A stretch of DNA of 64,000 bases from NCBI GenBank assembly GCA_022495995.1, contig JAFEMH010005395.1, positions 100,712 to 164,711 on the forward strand. Reading direction: 5' to 3'. Position 1 is the stretch's first letter. Each line of letters opens with the position of its first letter. This document shows positions 45,661-55,980 of this stretch, one piece after another. Source of the DNA: Adenophora triphylla var. japonica (lineage: Eukaryota; Streptophyta; Magnoliopsida; Asterales; Campanulaceae). The translations under genes were made by a program, and so were the position numbers. The notes below the pieces were generated by a model that was not told the DNA's origin, ran no database searches, and was given only the letters and a program-made list of their open reading frames with translations.

Positions 45661-46379
45661 GAACAGCTTGAGACACTCTTCTTGGTAAACAAGCTATTCA
45701 GTTCAGCCTACGAAGCCACATTCGAAACAGTGAACCCAAAGCAAAAAAAAAAAAACCAGAATTTGTGGAGAACGCTCTGAGTGGGCCTTCTTCAGGATCT
45801 ATCTTACAATATCCATATCAGCCAAAAATCCATGAACCATCCCACATACAAAGCCAAATCCATCCCAGGCTCGTGCAACAGTGCAATTAATAAATAACAG
45901 TGCATATAGCTATAAATTTTGCCTGCTCAAAATTTATTATTCAATGCATTTCGTGTCATTATTTTTTATCAACCTACTTGCTTATCTGCCAAGAAAAAGT
46001 GAAAAGTAATCATAATGAATACTCAAGTGTACAAAAGTTCACCCAAAAGTACAAAACAATATTCCGTTACAAACAGTGCACACAATTGTCTAAAAGAATC
46101 AACGGGACTACTCAGAGTCCGGCTCGTCATCCGAACACTCAGCATACTGCCCCGCAGCAGCCGGATCCGTGGTGGACAAATAATCCACAAACTCATTAAA
46201 GTCGGAGTACGAGAAGTGACGGCTCCGCGCCCGTGCTCCCGAAGACTCCCAGGCTCGTATCCCGAATACGAAGAATGGCGAGCCCCAAATCCAGCAGTCT
46301 CACCAGAGAACTAACTAAAGCCCTGTCCAGCATCTGTCCTACCAGCCATGAAAGCAGATGAGTCTCTCGCAACAGAAGA
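45661..46379 (+). other. Deletion junction and spacer of element C
   Basis: Where B and D have RT, RNase H and integrase, C has only about 0.7 kb of sequence without enzyme motifs. On the opposite strand the 3' end of the antisense gene begins at 46380. Confidence 0.75.
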
Positions 46380-46511
46380 TCAGGAAGGCATCGGCTCATG
46401 AACAGCCGCACTCTTCCGAGAAGCGCAGTGCAGGAAGTTTACAAGCCTCCTGGCAAAATCGGTCATCCCATCTAGACGTCTGACGGCCTGATCATAGGTA
46501 CGGCCAGACAC

Positions 46512-46608
46512 CTGCAAACCAGGAAAGCCATCAAATACAGAAAGTATAACACAGATGCAACATTTGCAGAATGCTACTACAAGTACAGAAAAGCAACAAA
46601 ATACTCAC
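46512..46608 (-). other. Intron 2 of the antisense PMD-like gene
   Basis: 97 bp, minus-strand donor GTGAGTATTT and acceptor GGTTTGCAG. The exons join in frame (VEPSAS | VSGRTYDQAV). Confidence 0.75.
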
Positions 46609-47256
46609 CGAAGCACTGGGTTCAACTCTGTATTGAGGCCTCGCCTGCTCCGGGATGAGAATCATCAGCTGCCTACGAGAACCACCAATGCCCTCGAATG
46701 CCAAGCGAGTGCGGGGGAGCGGATAATCTCTGGGAAGCACAGAGTCCTCATCCTCTCTGACTATCACATGTGGGCTCCACAGCCTTGTCCTCCGAAAGAT
46801 GTCGTAGTCAGCATCCTCAATGATGTTCTTGACGTAAGGCACTCCCTGCCTGTACTGCTGCAACTCCTCCCCAACTATGGACATAGGAAACTGCATGTGA
46901 AGAGGCGGATCCCTCGGAATCAAGGGACCAGATCCCAGAGTGTACTATCAAGACACCCTCTCGCCCAGATACATGACGTCACAGTAAAGCCCCACTAGCA
47001 GCTTCCGCTGACGTGTCACCTCCCTAGAAGCCTGCACGACAAAATGATCAAGCTGGCTCCACCAAGTCAAGTTGATCCTCGGCGAGAAGTCTCGGTCCAA
47101 GGCCAAAGACACCTCCTCATAAGTCACACGGGTACTCTCCCTTGACTTCACCGACTTCCTAGCCTCATTTTGCCAAGTCAGCATGGCAGGAAAAAAAGGA
47201 GCATACGCCTCCCTGGTAGTCCACCTATGCGGGTGAAACACCTCAAAGCACCACAC

Positions 47257-47345
47257 CTGTCAAACGCCAGGAAAGTTATATCAGCTACAAAGCAGATACA
47301 TACACGTACAAGCGAGACAAGGAAGAGAAAAAGAAGGAAACTCAC
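47257..47345 (-). other. Intron 1 of the antisense PMD-like gene
   Basis: 89 bp, minus-strand donor GTGAGTTTCC and acceptor GTTTGACAG. The flanking exons join in frame at a codon boundary (FALD | VWCFEV). Confidence 0.75.
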
Positions 47346-48142
47346 ATCTAACGCAAACCAAAAGCAACAGAACGAGTTATCCTCCCCCCAGGAACACATG
47401 TCCAAGGCGAAGAAGAGCTTGGCCAGACCAGCTTCTCCCCAGGCAAAACCCCTCACGGCCTCTAGATCAGTTAGGGAGCCAAGCAAAGCAAATTGACACG
47501 TCGTGTCAGCATTGGGGAAAAGGGTTGCTGACAGAGCAAACCACAAAAACCCCCTAGCCAAACACTCTGCTGTCATCTTCTTGGAGCCAGCCAGATACTC
47601 ATCTATCCCCCTCCTCAAGTGTGCCTCCATCGGCTCGTACCGAATACCAAGGCCCCTGGCATCCGTGATGTCAAAACCAAGCAGTCCCGACAGCTGCCCC
47701 ATGGTAAAACCACCAAACCACTCTATAGGATTACCTCGGAACGACAACCCGGTAATCGCAGCAAAGTCCTTAGGAGTCACTGATGCCTCCCCCCCACCTA
47801 AAGTGAAATGTGTGGGTCGTATCCCACCAATACTCGCTCAAGGCCACATGGAGCACCATCACCCTCTGTGTCGATGCCACAACAGCCACCGCGCTGATAA
47901 AGCCTCCCAGGCCAGAGTCAATCACAAACTGTCGTGGACTCCTCTCTCCATCACGAGCCACGTCTGGGAACATTTCCCATAGCTCGCGGACTGCCTCAAC
48001 ATCTCCCCTACTCTTAGTAGTGGACACGTCAACCGGTCCTCGCCCATGCAGGTAAACACAGCAAAGGTATGTTACTACAAGATAACGTACACAAAATGCA
48101 CATGCACATATCAAAATCACAAAAACATATCAACAGAAAGAT

Positions 48143-48568
48143 ATGGTTCAATCACTTTCCTAAAATATCTCCATCCCAGTCAGAATATTAATGGTTCACT
48201 TTCCTAAAATATCTCCGTTCCAGTCGGAATATAAACGGTTCTTTTCCCTGAAATATCTCCGTCCCAGTCGGAGTATTAATGGTTCACACCGTCCCAGTCA
48301 GAATATTAACGACTCATTTTCCTAAAATATTTCCGTCCCAGTCGAAATATTAACGGTTCAGTTTCGAAATCCCGTTTTCATTAACGGTTCATTTCCCTAA
48401 AATATTTCTGTCCCAGTAGAAATATTAACGGTTCATTTTCCTAAAATATCTCCGTCCCAGTCGGAATATTAACGGTTCATTTCCGTAAAATATATTCGTT
48501 CCAGTCGGAATATTAACGGTTCATTTTCCTAAAATATCTCCGTCCCAGTCGGAATATTAACGGTTCAA
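48143..48568. repeat. Tandem repeat of 44 bp
   Basis: About ten units of CCGTCCCAGTCGGAATATTA plus ACGGTTCATTTTCCTAAAATATCT, some shortened. It lies upstream of the antisense gene. Confidence 0.95.
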
Positions 48569-48720
48569 AATCCCAAAACTTTTAAAGCATTTCGAAAAAA
48601 CCGTCAAACCCGGAACTTTCAAAACATTCAGAAAAAAACCCGTCAAAACCGAAACTTTCAAGTCATTCAGAAAAACCCGTCAAACCCGGAACTTTCAAAA
48701 CATTTTGAAAATTAATGCTT
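48569..48720. repeat. Tandem repeat of about 38 bp
   Basis: About four units of CCCGGAACTTTCAAAACATT and CAGAAAAAACCCGTCAAA. Confidence 0.88.
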
Positions 48721-48779
48721 TTCCTCAAAAGTTCTCATAAAACTCTTACGTTTTCGACCCCTCTCCCGAGGTTAAATTC

Positions 48780-49016
48780 AAGTTAGACATTTCTAGCGCC
48801 CCTCTCCATAGGTTAAATTTTCCAGTTAGACATTTCTAACGCCACTCTCTAGAGGTTAAATTCCAGTTAGACATTTCTAACGCCTCTCTCCAGAGGTTAA
48901 ATTCTAGTTAGACATTTCTAACGTCCCTCTCCAAAGGTTAAATTTCAGTTAGACATTTCTAACGCCCCTTTCTAGAGGTTAAATTCTGGTTAGACATTTC
49001 TAACGCCCGTCTCCAG
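48780..49016. repeat. Tandem repeat of about 41 bp with inverted core
   Basis: Six units of GTTAGACATTTCTAACGCCC plus CTCTCCAGAGGTTAAATTC. GTTAGACATTTCTAAC is an inverted repeat (GTTAGA...TCTAAC). Confidence 0.93.
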
Positions 49017-49390
49017 ACGTTAAAATTCTCATTAGTCCTCACTAACGTTCTGTCTTCGAACGTTAAATCTCAAACCATCTTCGGACGTTAAATCCCAGTT
49101 CCGTCTCCAGACGTTAAAATTCCCGTTAGTTCTCACTAACGTTCTGTCTTCGGACATTAAATCTTAAACTGTCTTCAGACGTTAAATCCCAGTTCCGTCT
49201 CCAGACGTTAAAATTCCCGTTAGTCCTCACTAACGTTCTGTCTTCGGACGTTAAATCTCAAACCGTCTTCGGACGTTAAATCCCAGTTCCGTCTCCAGAC
49301 GTTAAAATTCCCGTTAGTCCTCACTAACGTTCTGTCTTCGGATGTTAAAACTCAAACCGTCTTCGGACGTTAAATCTCATTATCATCTTC
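49017..49390. repeat. Tandem repeat of 94 bp
   Basis: ACGTTAAAATTC occurs at about 49017, 49111, 49205 and 49299, an exact period of 94. The unit has three related sub-blocks, each ending GACGTTAAA, and looks derived from the 41-bp family. Confidence 0.95.
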
Positions 49391-49784
49391 GGAAGGTAAA
49401 TTGGCCGCCATAGTAAGCCCAACCATCCCATTTCAGCGGCAACCAATGTAAGCCCGCACAACAATCCCTCTTCGGCCGCCGTCGTAAGCCCAAACATTTA
49501 TCCCCAGCAGGATCCTAAGACACTCCTTCTCAAGGAACGTCAATCAATCTCCTTACTTCCTAACTAACTTTGTTAGAACTCTGAACGCTTTTTCCCAGCA
49601 ATGTGTCATTCTCACCCGAGATCACATTCTGTTCTTAACCCCGTTGTTAGAACGTCAATCCTTCTATGTTGTTAAAAATGCCAATTTAACACAACCAGTC
49701 CCACCATATCCCCAACAAGCAAACCCTGGCTGTCATCATAAGTACAGCACCCAAGGGACGAATGCCTTACAAATTTCAAACCCC
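49391..49784 (+). other. Spacer between tandem arrays of element C
   Basis: Contains a short duplication of GGCCGCC...GTAAGCCCAA (about 49402-49492). No gene. Confidence 0.55.
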
Positions 49785-50040
49785 AAGGCACGAATGCCTT
49801 CTCCTTAGGTTCAGATGCCTCCGAACAGTCTCACTTAGGTTCAGACGCCTCCGAACAGTCTCCCTTAGGTTCAGACGCCTCCGAACAGTCTCCCTTAGGT
49901 TAAGACGCCTCCGAACAGTATCCCTTAGGTTCAGATGCCTCCTAAGAGTCTCCCTTAGGTTCAGACGCTTACGAACAGTCTCTCTTAGGTTCAGATGCCT
50001 CCTAACAGTCTCACTCAGGTCTAGACACCTTCGAATCAGT
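49785..50040. repeat. Tandem repeat of 30 bp
   Basis: Eight to nine units of CTTAGGTTCAGACGCCTCCG plus AACAGTCTCC. Since 30 is a multiple of three, both strands show long Arg/Leu-rich frames, which I regard as artefacts. Confidence 0.96.
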
Positions 50041-50265
50041 CTCAACCAGGATGAACTCTTCCTAATCATTCCCTCACCGGTCGAGGCACCTACGAAAAAC
50101 CCTCGCACCTACGAACTACGATCGACTTGATTCCTGCTCAGGATACGTAGGAATCCTCTCGCTAAGGGTCCAGCCATTTGACCGCTCATGTCTCTCAAAG
50201 AAAGGCATCCTCCAATTTGGATCCTTATCTTTTTCAACGACCCCACTTCCTTCGAAAGTGACATC
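50041..50265 (+). other. 3' untranslated end of element C
   Basis: Unique sequence between the last tandem array and the polypurine tract. No gene. Confidence 0.6.
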
Positions 50266-50278
50266 GCTGAGGGGCTAC
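50266..50278 (+). other. Element C polypurine tract
   Basis: GCTGAGGGGCTAC directly before the 3' LTR start TGTAAG. Confidence 0.7.
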
Positions 50279-51090
50279 TGTAAGTACCCAAATCCGGATC
50301 ATCAAAATCCGTTAAAAGTTAATCGAAATCCGTTAACTGGCCCTTTCCAGGCTAACCGAAACCTGTTAAACTCCCCATTCCCGAGTCGACGAGACATCCC
50401 AGGACTGTCCCGTGCATCCCGACACCAAAGTGTACTCAACACACGTTATCACACGTAAAAGTACCACTTTCCTCAAAAAACGCACTTTTTGGGACTTTCC
50501 GGGGGCATTTCGGACATTTTCCGGACAGTTATTTAGAAAACGAGCAAAACCGAGAATAACGGGACAAAAACCCTATCTTCGGTGACTCACCAGGACACAT
50601 GGCACGCATGCATGGCCTCCCCCATCCCCATCAATCAAATTCAAGGGTGAAAAGACCAAAATGCCCCTGAAACTGAGAGTTAGGCCGTCCGGCCTGTTTT
50701 ACTTGAAGAACCAGAATTCTCATCAATTCCCTACAGTTTCCAAAATACCCAAAACCCCCCCAAATTAAGCCTTAGGTCGTCCGGCCTGTTTTACAATTTC
50801 ACCTCTATAAATACAAGGGCTGTCTTTTTGGTAAAAGGAGGAAGAAATATTACCCCTCTCCCAAAACCCCACGGTTCTAGGCCATTCAACCCCCTCCCGA
50901 GCCCCGTTTTGTCTCGATTTGCATGAAAATCCCATTTTCCAACCAAACACGAGCCAAACACCTTCGAAACACTTTCTAAACACCAAACCGTATCCCATAT
51001 ACGTCCCTCCGAGCCAAAGAGTCAACCCTTAGCCATAGGTAACACTTTCTCTCTCTAAAACTTCGTTTCGCCTTGAATTATGCATCAAAC
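50279..51090 (+). repeat. Element C 3' LTR, first 812 bp, interrupted by element D
   Basis: Corresponds to 32641-33450. It stops after CATCAAAC, where the 5' LTR continues with GCTACTTTCG. CAAAC (51086-51090) is the expected target duplication of D. Confidence 0.92.
50682..50813 (+). promoter_or_regulatory. Element C 3' LTR promoter-like region
   Basis: AGGCCGTCCGGCCT at 50682-50695, AGGTCGTCCGGCCT at 50774-50787, TATAAATA at 50806-50813 (32 bp after the start of the second palindrome). Confidence 0.65.
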
Positions 51091-51327
51091 TGTAAGTACC
51101 CAAATCTGGCTCATGCCTTCCGGTTAATTTTCCCGACATTTCGGTAAGTTTTCCGGTAATTCCCCGGACTTTCCTAGTGTTCCGGAAATGTCCTGGAACA
51201 GTCCAAATTCAAATTAGGGCTGTAAGGAGCCTTCCTAATTAAGAAAACACGTTTTTCTTAATTAGGGGGAAGCTTCTAGAATGATGCCACCTTGCATGGT
51301 TCTAGAATGCTGAGTCACAATGGATAA

Positions 51328-51401
51328 GACCGCACGGCCTCATTTGCAAAGAGCCTGCAGCCGCACGGCTTCATTAGCCTTATCCAGACTGCCTATAAAT
51401 A
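51328..51401 (+). promoter_or_regulatory. Element D LTR promoter: paired GC palindromes plus TATA box
   Basis: ACCGCACGGC (51329-51338) and GCCGCACGGC (51360-51369) lie about 31 bp apart, each followed by a C/T-T-C-A-T-T motif; TATAAATA at 51394-51401 is 34 bp after the start of the second. Confidence 0.7.
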
Positions 51402-51659
51402 GAGCCCTCCTCTACCCATTTTAATCATCAACAAGAAGCATCATACTCTCATAATACGAAGAAGATCCCCCAAGGAGCTGCTGGAAGTCCAAGAAGGTGA
51501 AGAAGAAGCTCAAGAAGCCATCTCCCTCCTCCTTGAAGACCCAAGAAGAACCTCTCCTCCTAGCTCCGTCCGAAGAAGCGAAGGAAACGATTGGTAACCT
51601 CGCACGCCCTAACCTTGCATTTTAATTGATGTACTTGCTCATTGCATTCATATATCTTG

Positions 51660-52015
51660 TTTGGGACTTGGCATTTATTCATAAAGATCATATCTTTATC
51701 ACCCCCTTTCCCCTTTGCATGCATTAAGACCTCATTTGTCATAAAAATGTAGTCTTTTTCATAAAGGTGCATCCTTTGCACCTAAAATCCCTATTTTCTA
51801 ATAAAAATGTCATCTTTATGCATCATTTGCATATAAAGATCAAATCTTTTTTTTCAATGAAAACGCATCCTTTGCATCAAAACCCCTTTTTCAATGCATC
51901 ATTTGCATAAAAATCAAATCTTTATGCATCATTTGCATAAAGATCATTTCTTTAAATCAAAAAGCATCATTTGCAAACTAAAAATGTCATCTTTTCATTA
52001 AAGAGTCATTTTTTT
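51660..52015. repeat. AT-rich repeats in the LTR of D
   Basis: Irregular repeats of CATAAAGATC/AAATCTTTAT and GCATCATTTGCATAAA over 350 bp; related sequence in the LTR of B (25080-25450). Confidence 0.75.
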
Positions 52016-52701
52016 ATCATGCATTTCCCCTTTCCCCCAACCTTGGAACGGACCGGTGTAAAAGTTCTCATCTTTGCATCGTTCCTTCCATTAAAGGTTC
52101 ATGATTTCTTTAGGAAAAGGATAACCTTGAACCCTATATCTCCGATTATCGCTTAAGAATGAGTATGAAGCCTCTATACGAGCTCGACCGTCTTAAAGTG
52201 TAGGATTGATGGGCTAAGGACATTCCTTCCTAAAGAACCTCATCTTTGACCCAAAAGAGAGTCATTCTCTCGATCACGCAAGTCCCGAGGGTCCCGAGGC
52301 TTAAAAATGCGATGATCATAAGTCACAAGATGAGGACGGGATCATAATCCCAAATACATAAATTCCAAGGAATCCCGAGCGACAACCAACAAATGGTTTG
52401 TACGTCCGGAAGATAACTTGGGACATTTCCCCCCTTTATTTTCAAACACATGCACACAAAGAAAGCACGCAAGCAAACACGATTAATGAAATCTAGGGAG
52501 ACTTGCTCCGGCAAGGCACTTTGGGTGAACGCCAAACGTTCTTCCCAAGGGGTAACTTAACCTCCGAACCCATAAAACCTTTTTTTCAAAGTTTTGAGGT
52601 AATCAAAATGGCGTGGCGACTCCGTTTTTCAAATAACTCGGATGTCTTCAAACTCGCATGAATTCCAATAAACAAAAATTTTGGGCACACATTCACGAGT
52701 T

Positions 52702-52717
52702 TGGCGACTCATTGGGA
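52702..52717 (+). other. Element D primer-binding site, decayed
   Basis: TGGCGACTCATTGGGA; compared with TGGCGACTCCGCTGGGGA it has lost bases in the middle. Confidence 0.65.
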
Positions 52718-54319
52718 ATCATCCCGAAGGAGAAAAGCTTTATTTTCAAAACAAAAGTCGATACTTGGTATATAGGTGGACCCCACTTACCCTTCTGTAT
52801 CGCTCCCTAACCCGGGGCTTGGGATAATAAGGTGGTTTAACAATCCCACGTACCGGTATCCCTTTTTGAAAAAAAATTTTGAAAAAAATACAAAAAGCTT
52901 TTCCACTTTGAGCGGGTTAGACTCCCGTCGCCGATTTCATTAATCGTGCTTGCTTTCTTTTACCATGCATTGCATCATTTTGCATCTTGGAATCTGTGCA
53001 TACTTTGAACGGAAACAACCCGAAAAAAATAGCAAAGGAGTGGAACTGGAAAATTGATCCATGCGGTCGTACGGCTAATCCTCATAGGATTCGACCATAC
53101 GACCTCGGTGGCAATTCCACCAGGAAAAATCATGGTTAATCGCGAGTCCTAGCGGCTTGGGGCTATTCGGCTCCATGGCGGCGGGGCTCCCGAAAAATTT
53201 ACGTGCTTATGTGTTGCATTTTCCCCGTCCCGAAAAATCATTCCTTTAAAACACATTTATGAAAATCTCTGTTTTAACTCAAAAAGGAACAATTTTAGGA
53301 GACCGCACACTACGCGCACCGATATATCCTGTACACTTTTGCACGCACGTCCCTCAAACCCGAGGGTGGTTCCAGTGCGAGTCACGGACGGCCTTACGAT
53401 GCTCCGGGCGCGCACGGAATCATCCCAACCTCCCCATGGCGGCCCGGTGTCGACCAATGCACGCTCCGTGTCACACGTTTCAAAAACCGTGACTTTTGGT
53501 TGGTTTTTGGTCTAGTCCGTGTCATATAGCCCAGATTGCATACCCTCGTAAAGGTCAAGCCTTAGCTCATAACGGAAGCCAAGATTTTCGCTCAAGCGAA
53601 ATTACGCGAAATTCCGATAAGGAAAAATCGGTGGGATCTTGACTCCGACATTGACTATTGACCTTGACCCGCACCGGAATGCGTAAAAGTCAAGACCAAG
53701 TCTTTGCCAAAATAAAAGATCTTTCGCTCAAGCGAAGCTCGCCAAAATTCCGACAAGGAAAAATTGGCAAGATCTTGACCGGCATTGACTTCGATTCCGA
53801 CTCGCGCCTGCGTATGCAACGAAGTTCAATGTGACACTTTGTGTCATCCGGCTTTTGCCGCCCGACCCATGCCTATTATATTCTCGGACATTACCGAAAG
53901 TCAAAAACCGTCATTCGCTCAGCGAAACTCTGTCAAAAGATCCGTCGAGGCGTAGGGACGAGACTTTCACGGTATTGCCTTGACTATAATCCGCATCGCT
54001 CGTGCGTTGAAAGGTCCTATGACCCGCTAGACCCGATAGGAGCGTTCTTTACTCTCGGTCGGTGGGATCCGCGTGTCCCTATAGACCACTCGCCGGGCTG
54101 TCCACCACTGGGAGGTCGAAATACGGGTGGAATACGAGGGGCTTATAGACGTAGTGACGGAACCCACCGATCCCGGGATCTAGAGTAGTTGTGAAAAAGA
54201 AGGGCGAGAACCCCTTTTCCAACCAAATAGATATTAATAAAAGACACTGTTTTAAGTAAACTTGAAGATTCTAATTTGCCATATTGCCCGAGCCTTCAGC
54301 CTAAACACCTACCCCGAGT
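52718..54319 (+). other. Element D leader (untranslated)
   Basis: No gene. It contains GCGGTCGTACGGCT (53063-53076), the GGAGACCGCACACTACGCGC block (53290-53480) and the CGAGGGGCTTATAGACGTAG block (54069-54224) shared with A, B and C. Confidence 0.75.
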
Positions 54320-54913
54320 CTAAACCTTTCCTATCCCTTTCCCGCAGCCGAGAAAGAAGTGGGTGAGAACACCGGGTCAGGGCCGACTTGTTAGCGCGTA
54401 ATCCTCGAACCAGCTCGCTCGTAATCCTCGGTTTCATCGGTTCGGAGAGTCAGAATGACCGATTTGGACAGAAATGCTTGGTTTGGGTAACCGAGATGAC
54501 TAGGGAAGAAGAGCTAGCCTATAACCAACGCCTCCCCCATCTTCATATAACCCATTACCAAAGACTGTCCTTTCTCGCCTTATCCAATACCCCAAGCCGT
54601 TAGTGGTCCCGACACCCTCGCTTCCTCTAAATCCCCTCCATGGGACCCTTTTCCTCCTTTCGAGCCAAATTTCCCTACCTTGGAATCCCAGCGCGCTTGA
54701 CCTTTCCAATTTTGTCAACGCCGTGAATTTGCCTACCTCTCGTATAGCTACAACGAAGAGTCGGTCGGGAATGAGAATAGGAATGGGTGGATTTACAAAG
54801 TGATGATGACAGCTCAAGAGAAGGAATGGACTTGGAGCCTACGGAAGTGAAACCCGAAGGGCAAGATGAGTGCAAAAGCCACTGCACTGAACAGGATGAA
54901 ATCACTTTAAAGT
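54320..54913 (+). pseudogene. Element D gag N-terminal remnant
   Basis: Short pieces in several frames correspond to the gag start of B: a Ser/Arg-rich start, MTREEELAYNQRLPH (from 54493), then a Pro/Ser-rich part that passes directly to the counterpart of B's 28361 frame. As in B, no capsid core or zinc knuckle is present. Confidence 0.6.
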
Positions 54914-55980
54914 GTGTACTCAGCCTATGCAAAGGTTCCTGAGAAGGATGAGGTAGTGTATGAGGCCTATATCCTAGAGTTCAATACTCCGTACAAGGAC
55001 TTGGTAGGTGAATGGAGAGACTTGATCGAAGCTTTAGCCAAAAGAGGGAAGTGGGCTCCTCCCACAGATCTAGAACATGTAAGTGTCGCCGAAGCCAAAC
55101 TTCCTCATCAGAAGGGTAGACTCTATCACGGTGTTAGTAGTCACTCCCGAAACTTGGTCCGAAGAAGAATGTATGGATGCCTTGGAAAGAGTCTCGAGTT
55201 TGGGGAGGCGACCTCTAGCCCCTTTATGTCCTACGATGATAATGATGTCTTCCCGGTAATCCCTAAGCCCGAGGAAGAGTCTCGAGATACCCTCATATGG
55301 CGTCAGTATCCCGACTCGCGTGCCCTCATTGGTCATAAGAGCCGGGACGAAAGTTCCCACGAGAGCTACCGTAGTGACACCGATGAAGACACAAATGGAA
55401 GTGCCGGAAGGGACAATAGAGGAGTGGTTAGCCCGTGGCCGTAAAGCCCGGAAAATATCTCTCGACGGTAAGGAAAAGGAACCCGCCATGAGGTTTGACC
55501 CCGCAGAACTCCTTATTGATGATGGAATTTCCCATTTCGAAAAGTGTTTAGCCAATGTCCAAAATGCCGTCAAAAGGTTGACCCCAGTGGAAAGAAAAGA
55601 CATGCTTGAATGTTGATGAGGAATGTGATCCTACTCGTTAAAGAAGTTGCTAGGATCGGATGAGAAAGCCATTTGCCAAGCTCCCAAAATCCGGAAGTGA
55701 TAATTCTTGTTGCATGCCGACTTTGAAAAGTTTGAATGAGACTCGTGAAAGCTTTAAACGGAGAATGTGAAAAGGTCAAAAGCCGGTAACCTGGGACCAG
55801 ATTCGGGAAGCCGCCATGCTTCCGATGCCCGCCAATCGGATCAATCGTCAGAATTGGCCATACGCCGCAAGAATCCGCCTCGACTTTGAAAGAATTGATG
55901 TAATCCTCCAAGAGGGAATGATGACCAAGGAAAATCCAATGTCTATATGATGACTCGGTCCGGACGATGAGTATTGAGCA
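54914..55980 (+). pseudogene. Element D copy of the unrecognised gag-protease linker protein
   Basis: The frame 54914-55444 has ILEFNTPYKDLVGEWRDLIE, then (after shifts) FMSYDDNDVFPVIPKPEEES; 55320-55616 has FDPAELLIDDGISHFEKCL and AVKRLTPVERKDMLEC. Matches 28620-29600 of B in order. Multiple single-base changes of frame. Function unknown. Confidence 0.7.

Larger units (their letters stand above)
46380..48048 (-). pseudogene. Element C antisense accessory gene, plant mobile domain (PMD)-like, three exons
   Basis: Minus strand, opposite to gag. Exon 1 (about 48048-47346): ERSPRQFVIDSGLGGFISAV, ALSEYWWDTTHTFHF, then a frameshift at a 7-C run (47789-47795, plus strand), then TPKDFAAITGLSFRGNPI. 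This W-x-x-T-H-T-F-H-F ... T-x-x-D-F-A-x-x-T-G-L pattern is that of the plant mobile domain. Intron 1 (47345-47257, 89 bp, GTGAGT...GACAG) and intron 2 (46608-46512, 97 bp, GTGAGT...TGCAG) are both phase 0. Exon 2 (47256-46609) has VWCFEVFHPHRWTTREAY and one break near 46940. Exon 3 (46511-46380) runs 43 codons to TGA. PMD genes occur in Tat-lineage elements and as host genes (MAIN/MAIL type). Role in the element unknown. Confidence 0.8.
32641..51090 (+). mobile_element. Element C: Ogre-like element lacking RT/RNase H/integrase, with antisense PMD-like gene
   Basis: 5' LTR at 32641, 3' LTR start at 50279 (interrupted by D at 51091). Between them: PBS, a very long leader with a solo LTR and a satellite-like array, gag with two zinc knuckles, a damaged protease piece, an antisense plant-mobile-domain-like gene, several tandem-repeat families and a polypurine tract. 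No RT, RNase H or integrase motif is found. Inserted in the RNase H region of B (CTAGT at 32636-32640 should be the target duplication). Confidence 0.9.
51091..52697 (+). repeat. Element D 5' LTR
   Basis: About 1607 bp from TGTAAGTACC to the ATTCACGA before the PBS. Similar to the LTR of B. At 51660-52000 it contains AT-rich repeats with CATAAAGATCAAATCTTT and GCATCATTTGCATAAA units. Confidence 0.82.

Noticed and set aside
49762..50130. Arg/Leu-rich open frames on both strands
   Set aside because: The 30-bp repeat has a period divisible by three, which keeps any frame open; both strands are equally open.
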